Below, piece after piece: positions 11,748 through 19,260 of a stretch of DNA of 19,342 nucleotides. The stretch comes from Clostridium sp. OF09-36 (GTDB taxonomy: Bacteria; Bacillota; Clostridia; Lachnospirales; Lachnospiraceae), in the NCBI RefSeq assembly GCF_003481985.1, contig NZ_QUMD01000042.1, positions 1 through 19,342 on the forward strand. Reading direction: 5' to 3'. Position 1 is the first letter of the stretch. The number at the start of each line of letters is the position of its first letter. The notes below the pieces were generated by a model. The model searched no databases. It was not told the origin of the DNA and saw nothing but the letters and a program-made list of their open reading frames with translations. Made by a program: the position numbers and the translations under genes.

Positions 11748-13649
11748 TCACAAACGCCCGAAGGCATAGAAATGTGTCTGCCAGTAGCTTGAATTGATGT
11801 TTGCGTATTGGATGGGCGAACCACAATGAAGCATCATCCCGTCGCCCACATAAATCCCCACATGGGACACAGGGCCGGGGCTGTCATAGGTTCCCGTGAA
11901 AAAGATAATGTCGCCGGGCTTTGCCTCGGAGGGAGAAATGATAGCGCACTGGTTGTAAATGCCCTGCGCCGTGGTACGGGGCAGGTTGTGGACGCCGCTG
12001 GCCGTGTACACCCAGCAGACAAAGCCCGAACAGTCAAAGGAGGTGGACGGGCTGGAGCCGCCCCACACATAGGGCCAGCCGATATACTTTGTGGCTTCTT
12101 CCATGAGCGCCGCAAAAGCCGGGTCATCCAGCGCCTCGCCGGGTATCTCATAGCTGGGGCCGGTATCTTCGCCGCCGTTGTAAATCCCTTCCCACAGATA
12201 GGGCTTGTTGCCTTTGAGCTGCTGCATAACGGTGTAGATTTCCCGCTGCTGTTCGTTAAGCCTCGGCAGGATCACGGCAGGCAGCGTCTTGTTTGTGAGG
12301 GTCACATTTAAGATGTAATACTCATAGGGGACTTCCTCGGTGCTGGTTTCCCCTGTCTCCGGGTCGGTGCTGGTTTCGGTGCGGTAGCGTATCTCGACTT
12401 CCTCCGTCAAGGTCAGTTCATACTGTGCCTCAAAGATCTCCCGCAGCTCGTCCTGCACCTGTTCCCGGAAATACACATGGTACTTTGCCGAGAGATAGGA
12501 CGCCAGCTCATAGGGGTTATGGCCGATCTCGTCCACGGAATAGCGGTACTCGTCATAGCCGGGATGGGTGCTTTCGATGTTTGCCACCGTCTGCGCCAGC
12601 TCGTTTTCCAGCGCCGTGTAGTCCTCGTCTACGCCCAGCAGGTCCGTATCCTCCGAGGCGTAGGAGGTGCCGGATAACGCATTGGCAAGGCCGCTGCCAA
12701 GCGTGGGGAAGATGGAGCTTACCGCCGACACAAGAAAACAGAGCAGCAACAGCAGGAGCAGGACCAGCACCGCCACGGGATGACGGGTCACAAACTGCGC
12801 CGCCCGCCGGGTCGCAGTTCCCGAAGCGGCAGCGGTTTTCTTTGCGGCCTTTGCGCCCTGTTTTGCAGCCGCCTTTGCTTCTTTGGAATACCGGCGTTTC
12901 AGTTTCCATTTCTGCTGCACACGGGAAAGCGGATTGCTGGCAAGCTCCGGGTGCTCGGAGGCCATCTTCTGAAAATCCATATTGGCCCGGGCTTTTATGT
13001 CCTTCCGTTCCCACTTTGCCACCTTCCGGGCCGGGTGTTCCTGCCAGCGGCGTTTGGCATACCGGGTCAGTTTCCGGGCTCCGGCCTCGGCCACAAGTTC
13101 CGACTTATGGGCTCCTTCCACACCCACATTTTCATGCTCGACTTCGTGGATCTTGTTGTGGACATAGAACCATGCTTCTGTACGGGCTCCCCGGACTGCC
13201 TTTTTTGCAAGCCCCGGCGGTTTCTTCGCTGCCCGTTTTGCCTCGGTCTTGTCCAGTTTCTCCCGAGCCTTTCCCAGCTTTTTCCCGGCGTGTTCCGCTT
13301 TTGCCTGTGCTTTCTGGTACTTGTCCTTTTTGCTCCCGGCATTCTCTGCGGAGCCCTCCGGCTCCTGTGCCTTGCTGGTATCCTGCGGCCCGCCCGCTTC
13401 ATCCTCCTGCCTCATGCGGTCAGAGGGACGGCTTTTGCGGCTGTCCTCTTGAAACTTGCCGCTTTTGGACTTCGGGCCATCGTGGCCCGAAGGGCTGTCC
13501 TGCCCGGTATCCTCGTCCTCAAACCGCAGGCGTCGGGATGGTGCAGGGGAAGGCCCTTCCCGTTCCGCCGGTCCGGGGCGATTGCCCCCGGTATCCTCCG
13601 TCGGCCCCGGCCTTTGAAAACTCCGTTTGTCCGGTTTCTTTCCGATGAT
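11748..13649 (-). CDS. NlpC/P60 peptidoglycan hydrolase of the mating channel, about 633 aa
   Basis: The C-terminal ~115 residues form an NlpC/P60 domain with the catalytic Cys in TSFDCSGFVCW and the His in PGPVSHVGIYVGDG. It opens the cell wall for the transfer channel. The long N-terminal part is basic and Ala/Lys-rich, followed by one membrane helix (HPVAVLVLLLLLLLCFLVSA, about residues 292-311) and an extracellular linker. The frame is open well upstream of ATG 13415, through palindrome copy 10 (read as SGHDGPK), up to a ribosome binding site AAGGAGGG. The only codons there at start spacing are ATC ATC (13644-13649), so initiation is at a rare AUC or the ATG is lost. The order VirB4-NlpC/P60-DUF4315-DUF4366 is typical. 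Confidence 0.88.
   Translation of the reverse strand: MIGKKPDKRSFQRPGPTEDTGGNRPGPAEREGPSPAPSRRLRFEDEDTGQDSPSGHDGPKSKSGKFQEDSRKSRPSDRMRQEDEAGGPQDTSKAQEPEGSAENAGSKKDKYQKAQAKAEHAGKKLGKAREKLDKTEAKRAAKKPPGLAKKAVRGARTEAWFYVHNKIHEVEHENVGVEGAHKSELVAEAGARKLTRYAKRRWQEHPARKVAKWERKDIKARANMDFQKMASEHPELASNPLSRVQQKWKLKRRYSKEAKAAAKQGAKAAKKTAAASGTATRRAAQFVTRHPVAVLVLLLLLLLCFLVSAVSSIFPTLGSGLANALSGTSYASEDTDLLGVDEDYTALENELAQTVANIESTHPGYDEYRYSVDEIGHNPYELASYLSAKYHVYFREQVQDELREIFEAQYELTLTEEVEIRYRTETSTDPETGETSTEEVPYEYYILNVTLTNKTLPAVILPRLNEQQREIYTVMQQLKGNKPYLWEGIYNGGEDTGPSYEIPGEALDDPAFAALMEEATKYIGWPYVWGGSSPSTSFDCSGFVCWVYTASGVHNLPRTTAQGIYNQCAIISPSEAKPGDIIFFTGTYDSPGPVSHVGIYVGDGMMLHCGSPIQYANINSSYWQTHFYAFGRL
13471..13491. 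repeat. Palindrome copy 10 (in coding sequence)
   Basis: Perfect 21-bp copy, read in frame as S-G-H-D-G-P-K in the N-terminal region of the NlpC/P60 protein. Confidence 0.95.
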
Positions 13650-13668
13650 GTATCCCTCCTTTCCAAAC

Positions 13669-13689
13669 CTCGGGCCAGCATGGCCCGAA
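13669..13689. repeat. Palindrome copy 11
   Basis: 21-bp element (central GCA) between the VirB4 stop and the ribosome binding site of the NlpC/P60 gene. Confidence 0.95.
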
Positions 13690-13694
13690 GTGTG

Positions 13695-14803
13695 TTATGC
13701 CCGGTTCATTTCCTGTTTTTTGTCCTCCGGGCGGGTGGTCATAATGGCGTACAGCTCGGTGTTCTGCGGGAAGCGGTCAACAAACGGGATGGTGGTGTTC
13801 CCGAAGAACAGCAGCCCTTCGCCGGAATTGGTATGGGTCACATAGGAAAGCTGGTGGGGGCTGATCCCAAGCTGTTTGGCTAAAATCTGCCGGTCCCCCT
13901 GTGCCTGCGAGAGCAGCACAAGGAAGTCCGAGTTTTCAAAGATGTTCTCGATCTCCGGGCTTGCCAGAAAATCCTTTACGTTCTGCGTTAAAGCACTCGG
14001 AACGCACCCTTTTTTCCGCAGCATTTTCCAGATCGCTACACAATAGCTTGCCGTCAGACGGTCACGGAGCAGCACATGAAATTCGTCAAAGTAGCACCAT
14101 GTAGCGATACCGCGGAGGAAATTCATGGACACCTGCGAGTTTACCAAGTCCTGCATAATGAGCATGGCAATCGTCCGAAGCCCGGCTCCCAGCTTTTTTA
14201 AGTCAAGGCATACCAGACGGCGGTTTAAGTCCACGTTGGTTTCATGGTTGAACACGTTAAGGGAACCGGACACATAGATTTCAAGAGCCGTCGCCAGCCG
14301 CACCGCCTCGCCCTCCGGCTGGGAACAGAGCAGGTCATACAGGGTTTGGAGGGTCGGCATTTTGCTTGTTTCCGGGTCCTGCAAGTGTTCCCGGTACATC
14401 TGGCGCACACAGCGGTCAATGACGGTACGCTCCACCGGCTGCAAGCCGTCCTTGCCGCCAACGATCAGCTCCATCAGCGACAGGATAAAGTCGGCTTTCA
14501 GCGCCATCGGGTTTTCCTCGTCGAAGCTCAAATCAATGTCCATCGGATTGATGTGGTGGGGGCTGTCCGGGGCGATCTCGATGACCTGTCCGCCCAGCCG
14601 CCTGATAAGGGGCGAATATTCGCCCATCGGGTCCACCACGATAATGCGGTCTTTTGTGGCAAGGAACACATTCACAAGCTCCCGCTTTGCGGCAAAGGAT
14701 TTGCCGGAGCCAGGCACGCCGAGGAACAGGCCGTTGGGGTTTTTGAGCTTTTTCCGGTTCGCCATGATGACGTTATGGGAAAGTGCGTTGAGCCCGTAAT
14801 AGA
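13695..14803 (-). pseudogene. VirB4-like ATPase, C-terminal part (after frameshift)
   Basis: This part holds the motor domain: Walker A GLFLGVPGSGKSFAAKRE near its start, IIVVDPMGEYSPL, and Walker B-like CYFDEFHVLL, ending PEDKKQEMNRA. It would drive protein and DNA movement through the type IV-like channel. The expected joining sequence YYGLNALSHNVIMANRKKLK lies in this frame, while the N-terminal part ends in another. The first ATG in this fragment is at 14765, but it has no ribosome binding site, so separate translation is doubtful. Confidence 0.85.
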
Positions 14804-16087
14804 CGCTTCGCCATCCATGCGGAGCTCCTGCGTCATAAAGGGAACGAAAATGGCCGTGGAGCTGGTCGTCATGCCGCGCTTGATCTCAATGCCGTTATGG
14901 CCCAGCGGAAGGCTGGAAAGAAAACCGTCCTCCTGCTGGAAGTCCAGCCGCTTCAAGGTGCAGTTGTATTTCTGGACGATACCGGACACCGTGAACAGGT
15001 CATTGTCCAGCTCCCGGCGGGTCGGAGCCATGTTTACCACAAGGAAGGTCAGCAGGAACATTCTTTCATTCCGGCTCTGTAAATCTTCCAGAAGGGTCTT
15101 TGCGTCGTTGCTGTATGTTACGAGGTCGGGCGGAAGTATGTCCATGTCGTACCCTGACCGGGCTGCCTTCTTTTGTTCCTCCACCTTCATCTTGTCAATG
15201 TCGGAGACTTTGGCCTTGATGGATTTTACGGCGGCGGCCTGATCAACGGTCTGGATATGGAGGGTGATGGTCATTTCCGCATCCATTTCCAAAAGCTCCG
15301 CCAGCAGCTTGTCCGAGAGCTCCGAGGCCAAAATCTGCAAGTAGGAGGCAGCGCCCCAAGTCGTCCCCACCCGGAACAGTCGGCTGAAACGAAAATCGAA
15401 ACTGTCCGGGGCGATAAAGTCTTTGGTGGAAAGCCCGGTTTTGGGGATCATATCCCATGAAAACCGGAAGGGGGAGCCGCTGCCGGGGTGGAGCTGCCCG
15501 TGAAGAAGCTCCAGCCGTTCCAGCCCTGAAAGGGAGCGGCACTTGACGCCCAGCTTTTTGAAGTTCCCGCAAATGTCCGCCTCTACACGTTCCAGCCTTG
15601 CCCTGGCGGTGGAAAGGTCGTCCACGTTCACGCCGAAGGTCAGGAGCTTTGTGCGGACAATGCCGTTGTTGCTTTTGGCGATCTGGTTTTCCAGCATTTC
15701 CACATACTCACACCGGACGCTGTTGTAATCGTCATCCTGCATGGGGATGTTCACGCTGTACCGGCTGCCCGGGCGGCTTCGGTGGTTGAGGAAGGAAAGC
15801 TGGAACGGAAGGCTGCTGTCAAAGTAGTTGAGGCAGGCGCTCCACCCGTCAAAGATGGCCGCCTGATCTTCGGACTGTGCGAGCTGGTAGTTGATGTCCT
15901 CGTATTCAATGGTTTTGGTGTAATAGCGGTCCGTTACCCGGCACACCCCATCCCGGTACATTTCCCGGTAAGGGAGGGTCTGCTGGGCGGTGGTGGGAAT
16001 GTTCTTTCCCTTTGTGAACAGGCCGGTAAGGCCCTGCTTTTCAGGCTTTCTGCCTGCGGGCTTTCCGGCCCTTCTGCTGTTTTGCAA
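14804..16087 (-). pseudogene. VirB4-like ATPase, N-terminal part (before frameshift)
   Basis: The first two thirds of the VirB4 homologue run from a TTG start at 16087 (AAGGAGG 8 nt upstream, inside the prgI-like gene) through TAQQTLPYREMYRDGVCRVT and LLTFGVNVDDLSTARARLER to QELRMDGEA near 14805. There the correct frame is lost; the old frame reads on through unrelated residues to a stop at 14672. One missing base at about 14801-14808 explains this. Together the two parts give about 797 residues, a normal VirB4 length. ATG 16123 is a less likely start without ribosome binding site. A sequencing error at this base cannot be excluded. Confidence 0.87.
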
Positions 16088-16427
16088 TCGGCTGCGCCTC
16101 CTTTCTGGCGCTAAGCAGCGCATAGAAGTTTTCGGTTTTGTAAGGCCGCACCCGGGGATAGAGGAACCGGGTGCGGATGATGTTTTTCAGCACTTTTTCC
16201 AATGGCAGGCCGTCCCGCTCATACATAGCCAGAAAGAAGAACGGGAGCATGAGGCCGATCATTAGGAACATGGCGGCGCTGTTCCCGATACTGTCACGGG
16301 AAAGCAGGTAGGCCGGGAGCCCCACCGCCGCTGCGCCGGAAAAACAAACAAGCTGGCGCTTCGTCAGATTGAAGGCCAGCTTTGTCTTAATTTTGGAAAG
16401 GTCTTTTGGTACTGGCACATAGGCCAT
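16041..16427 (-). CDS. PrgI-family membrane protein, 128 aa
   Basis: The protein reads MAYVPVPKDLSKIKTKLAFN, then two membrane helices (LVCFSGAAAVGLPAYLL and AAMFLMIGLMLPFFFLAMYE) and ERDGLPLEKVLKNIIRTRFL. This is the PrgI family (VirB3-like position) of Gram-positive transfer systems, which recruits VirB4 to the membrane. GGAGG lies 8 nt before ATG 16427. It overlaps VirB4 by 47 nt, so the two are translationally coupled. Confidence 0.92.
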   Translation of the reverse strand: MAYVPVPKDLSKIKTKLAFNLTKRQLVCFSGAAAVGLPAYLLSRDSIGNSAAMFLMIGLMLPFFFLAMYERDGLPLEKVLKNIIRTRFLYPRVRPYKTENFYALLSARKEAQPIAKQQKGRKARRQKA

Positions 16428-16449
16428 TTGGGTACACCTCCTTTACTGC

Positions 16450-16470
16450 TTCGGGCCAGCATGGCCCGAG
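16450..16470. repeat. Palindrome copy 12
   Basis: 21-bp element between the DUF7007-like stop and the prgI-like ribosome binding site; T/G outer pair. Confidence 0.95.
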
Positions 16471-16471
16471 G

Positions 16472-17092
16472 TCATCTTGCGGCCTCTTTGGCCGGGGCTG
16501 TACTGCGGGCGGCTTCGGCGGCCTTACGTCCGTTCTGCCTTGCCCGCCAGTATTCGGGATTATACTGCCGGATGGACTGGTTGAGGTTTTCTTCAAACTG
16601 CCCTTTGTCCTTAATGCGGTCAGGTATGTTCCACAGCTTTTTGTCCAACAGTTCCCGGAGCACCACACTTTCCTGCGCGTCCTCCTCATAGCAGATATAG
16701 CCCTTATCCTTGAAGCCGCACTTTTTCGCTGCTGGGGAGAGGACGGCGGCTACCTCGTTTGCCACCATCGTTCCGCCGTGGCTGGCGGTAGATACCAGAA
16801 ACACCCCTGGACAGAGGGTTTCACAGCTCTGCACATCACCCCACGGGGAACTTTTCGGCGCATGGAACATTCCGCCCGTCCGGCTCCGGTCCGCCTGCAT
16901 GAGCGCCGCCTTTTCCAATATGGCGCGAAGTTCCGGGGAAAAGTAGGCGTATTCCCGCAGGACACGGGCGGCCTCCCCGCCGCAGGCGTTCATCAACAGG
17001 GTATAGGCATCGCTGTCCGCTTTGGTACAGCGGCCCAGCAGTTTTCCGTCGTAATAGCAGGCCGCGTCATAGCCCGTCCGTTTGCGTGGCAT
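16472..17092 (-). CDS. DUF7007-like protein, 206 aa
   Basis: The protein starts MPRKRTGYDAACYYDGKLLG. Its middle (SPWGDVQSCETLCPGVFLVS then TASHGGTMVANEVAAVL) has the SPWG...VSTASHGG pattern of DUF7007, and an acidic segment (YICYEEDAQESVVLRELLDK) follows. The C-terminus is Ala/Lys-rich. There is no membrane helix and no known reaction. AAGGAGG lies 8 nt before ATG 17092; the in-frame start at 17125 would be inside palindrome copy 13. It lies in the transfer operon between the SpoVG-like gene and prgI, a usual place in these elements. Confidence 0.7.
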   Translation of the reverse strand: MPRKRTGYDAACYYDGKLLGRCTKADSDAYTLLMNACGGEAARVLREYAYFSPELRAILEKAALMQADRSRTGGMFHAPKSSPWGDVQSCETLCPGVFLVSTASHGGTMVANEVAAVLSPAAKKCGFKDKGYICYEEDAQESVVLRELLDKKLWNIPDRIKDKGQFEENLNQSIRQYNPEYWRARQNGRKAAEAARSTAPAKEAAR

Positions 17093-17112
17093 GGTTCCCG
17101 CCTCCTTTCTGC

Positions 17113-17133
17113 TTCGGGCCAGCATGGCCCGAG
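17113..17133. repeat. Palindrome copy 13
   Basis: 21-bp element between the SpoVG-like stop and the ribosome binding site of the DUF7007-like gene. Confidence 0.95.
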
Positions 17134-17134
17134 G

Positions 17135-17557
17135 TCAACGCTCTGCGCTGCGGCTGGGCTTTTCCTTCGGAGGCCGTTCTGCCTTTGCCTGTTCGGCAGC
17201 CGCTTTTCCGGCTTTGAGCTGGTCGCTGATGGATGCACGCCCCACAGAGCCACGCTCCGCCATCTGTTCCAGCTTTGCCTCATAGGCTTGCAGAACAGCG
17301 GTGTTGAGCTGTTCCCGGAACTCCTTTGTGACAGGGTAGGCCATATCCCGGTAGCCGCCTTTGCCGTCTGGCTGGCTGGGCATCCCAAGAAAGAGCCCCT
17401 TGCTGCCCTGTACGATTTTCAGATTTTCCACCACAAAGCAGTCATTGAATTTCACGCTGGCAAAGCCCATGAGGTTTTTCACAGGTTCGATGACCCGCAC
17501 GCTTACATCCAGCTTTATAGGGGCAGCTGGTGTTCCGCCCGCATTTTTTTCCTGCAT
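17135..17557 (-). CDS. SpoVG-like regulator, 140 aa
   Basis: The central part (LDVSVRVIEPVKNLMGFASV, KFNDCFVVENLKIVQGSKGL, FLGMPSQPDGKGGYRDMAYP) clearly matches SpoVG, a small nucleic-acid-binding regulator, but with an extra Lys/Glu/Ala-rich C-terminal helix of about 45 residues. In conjugative elements such homologues probably bind element DNA or RNA. GGAG lies 6 nt before ATG 17557. It is flanked by palindrome copies 13 and 14, which makes it one candidate to bind that repeat; this is speculation. Confidence 0.88.
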   Translation of the reverse strand: MQEKNAGGTPAAPIKLDVSVRVIEPVKNLMGFASVKFNDCFVVENLKIVQGSKGLFLGMPSQPDGKGGYRDMAYPVTKEFREQLNTAVLQAYEAKLEQMAERGSVGRASISDQLKAGKAAAEQAKAERPPKEKPSRSAER

Positions 17558-17574
17558 GGATTTCTCCTTTCCGC

Positions 17575-17595
17575 TTCGGGTCAGCATGACCCGAA
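17575..17595. repeat. Palindrome copy 14
   Basis: The only copy with both arms changed (GGGTCA / TGACCC), so pairing is kept by a double change. It lies between the methyltransferase stop and the SpoVG-like ribosome binding site. Confidence 0.95.
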
Positions 17596-17599
17596 GCTG

Positions 17600-18139
17600 T
17601 TACAAGTTTACAGTGCTTTCAACTTCGTTTCCCCACACGTCCCATCCGGGCTTTTTTTCTCTGGCGAACAATTCCACTCGTGGTATATCGCCCATCAGTT
17701 CTACAATTTTCCGCCTGGCCTCGTCCGGCTTTTTACTGTGGCGCTCTATCGGGGAAACAATAAGCTGGTGAACACCGGTAGACTTACGCTTCGGATGTCC
17801 TTTTACTGCTAAAAGACAAATTTCTGCATTGCCTCTGGTCCAATACCCCAGACCGTAAAACCATGAGTAGGAGCGCCGGTTCCTCTTTATCCATACAAAA
17901 GCCACAGAACGATAAGAAAAGCCCCATGCTTTAATGACCTTTAAGGCTTCCGGCAGTTGTGGGAATGTTGCCCACAGAAACAAAACGCTGTCTTTTGCAG
18001 CCAAGTCGGCCACTGGAAGGGAACAAATTTCTTCAATACTCATAGTGGGATAATGAAGCTCTGCTGATCCCTGCCTGTTTTTCTGCTCATACCGCCACGG
18101 TGGATCTGCATAGATTATCGAAAATTTTTCTTTCGGCAT
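17600..18139 (-). CDS. MT-A70 family adenine methyltransferase, 179 aa
   Basis: The catalytic motif IIYADPPWRYEQ lies at residues 8-19, with FLWATFPQLPEALKVIKAWG and WTRGNAEICLLAVKG. This matches MT-A70-type N6-adenine methyltransferases, here probably acting on DNA. It likely marks element DNA against host restriction in the donor, or changes its own control sites. AAGGAGG is 4 nt before ATG 18139. It has its usual short length for mobile-element members and is less GC-rich than its neighbours by inspection. Confidence 0.9.
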   Translation of the reverse strand: MPKEKFSIIYADPPWRYEQKNRQGSAELHYPTMSIEEICSLPVADLAAKDSVLFLWATFPQLPEALKVIKAWGFSYRSVAFVWIKRNRRSYSWFYGLGYWTRGNAEICLLAVKGHPKRKSTGVHQLIVSPIERHSKKPDEARRKIVELMGDIPRVELFAREKKPGWDVWGNEVESTVNL

Positions 18140-18154
18140 GATCCTCCTTTCCGC

Positions 18155-18175
18155 TTCGGGTCAGCATGGCCCGAA
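18155..18175. repeat. Palindrome copy 15
   Basis: 21-bp element with GGGTCA in the left arm (plus strand), between the VirB6-like stop and the methyltransferase ribosome binding site. Confidence 0.95.
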
Positions 18176-18180
18176 GTCTC

Positions 18181-19047
18181 TTAATGGCAGCCGAAGATGG
18201 ATTTTGCAAGACTGCCTGTTTTGAATAAGGTAAAACACAGCAGCACCGTATATCCCACGCAGCCCCAGATCGCCCCGATGGGGTCGCCGTCGGTGGCGAT
18301 ACTCTGGATCAGCACCGCATAGATTGCGACACAGACTAAGATCAACAGACCTTGAAAGCCCACCGCAAAGAGGGAGCGGAAATAGTTCTGCCCCATGTGT
18401 CCGGTTTCCCTGTTGGGGACTGTGGCAAACGGGATAGGCGCTAAACTTGTGAGTAAATAGATTTCAGTCATACGGCCATATACGATGACGAAGATCACGA
18501 TATTTAAGGCAATCATGGTAAGCTGGATCAGGAAGGATTGTAGCCAGAGTCCGAACAGAGGACCCAACTCCATCGCTTCAAGTTCTGTCCGTAGACTGTC
18601 CAGCACATCCGGCGTGATCTCTGTCCCGTTCTGGATAATGCCCGCTGACTGCTGTATCACATGCTGGCTCACATCAAAGACCGCCAGCACGATATTGAAG
18701 GTATTCGTCAGGATCATCACAGCCACAAAGGTTTTGAACACCCACTTAAAAAACATCCATGTGTCAACTTCATGGAGGTTGTTGCGTTCTATGAGCATCT
18801 GTATCAGCTCATAGGTCATTACAAAAGTGAGGATGACCCCGGCGATTGGCAGGATGGCAGTTTCAGAGATCTGTCGTATCATGGAAAAGACCCCGGCGTT
18901 CCAGTCCGCCGGGGTCGTGCCGACCTGTGTGGCGATCTCGCCAACGCTCTGATTGACGTTATCGAAAAGGCCGTCCAGATTTCCCATGATACCATCGACG
19001 AGCAGACCTTTCAGCCATTCAACGATTGCGTCGATGATAAAGTCCAT
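18181..19047 (-). CDS. VirB6/TrbL-like membrane channel protein, 288 aa
   Basis: The protein reads MDFIIDAIVEWLKGLLVDGI and has five or more membrane helices: ILPIAGVILTFVMTYELIQM, FVAVMILTNTFNIVLAVFDV, IALNIVIFVIVYGR, SLFAVGFQGLLILVCVAIYA and GCVGYTVLLCFTLF. This is the inner channel component, as VirB6/TrbL, of Gram-positive conjugation systems. GGAGC precedes ATG 19047. In such elements a Maff2-type small membrane protein precedes it, and its remnant is found here at 19087. Confidence 0.87.
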   Translation of the reverse strand: MDFIIDAIVEWLKGLLVDGIMGNLDGLFDNVNQSVGEIATQVGTTPADWNAGVFSMIRQISETAILPIAGVILTFVMTYELIQMLIERNNLHEVDTWMFFKWVFKTFVAVMILTNTFNIVLAVFDVSQHVIQQSAGIIQNGTEITPDVLDSLRTELEAMELGPLFGLWLQSFLIQLTMIALNIVIFVIVYGRMTEIYLLTSLAPIPFATVPNRETGHMGQNYFRSLFAVGFQGLLILVCVAIYAVLIQSIATDGDPIGAIWGCVGYTVLLCFTLFKTGSLAKSIFGCH

Positions 19048-19086
19048 ACATCAGCTCCTTCTGGAAAAAGGGACAACGGGTGACAC

Positions 19087-19171
19087 TTAGCTGAACAGAC
19101 CGGACAGCAGAGGGATAAGCTGAAGGCCGATCAGAACGACACCGCCGCCAGCCATGAGCTGTTTTATCCCC
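19087..19171 (-). pseudogene. Maff2-type small membrane protein, 3' remnant
   Basis: The last residues GIKQLMAGGGVVLIGLQLIP then LLSGLFS and a TAA at 19087 match the end of Maff2-type transfer proteins, as I know the family. Upstream of GGGATAAAACAG (about 19171) the similarity ends abruptly in unrelated sequence, so the gene has been cut. The missing part presumably lies on the far side of the nested element. Confidence 0.78.
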
Positions 19172-19260
19172 AATTAGGTGTAAAACTCTGCTCGATGGCG
19201 GGCGGCGGCGTACAAAAAATCTATATGGTGTTGTTAAGAGAACCGTCCCGGCGGGACAGG
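19172..19260. other. End of a nested element
   Basis: This 89-bp non-coding sequence lies between the cut Maff2 gene and the 3' end of a second recombinase gene. A small hairpin (GTCCC 19245-19249 / GGGAC 19253-19257) lies just after the stop codon and may act in termination. The attachment site of the nested element should be at about 19168-19175. Confidence 0.55.

Noticed and set aside
12425..13883. Long plus-strand frames opposite the NlpC/P60 gene
   Set aside because: They are Pro/Arg-rich shadows of a GC-rich gene; the minus strand has clear catalytic motifs and a membrane helix.
16406..17812. 468-codon plus-strand open frame opposite prgI, DUF7007-like and SpoVG-like genes
   Set aside because: It spans several real minus-strand genes and their gaps, and its repeated GQHGPR blocks are just the palindromes read on the other strand.
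2976..18175. CRISPR array or terminator explanation for the 15 palindromes
   Set aside because: Spacing is irregular and gene-linked with no unique spacers, and no T-run follows the stems.
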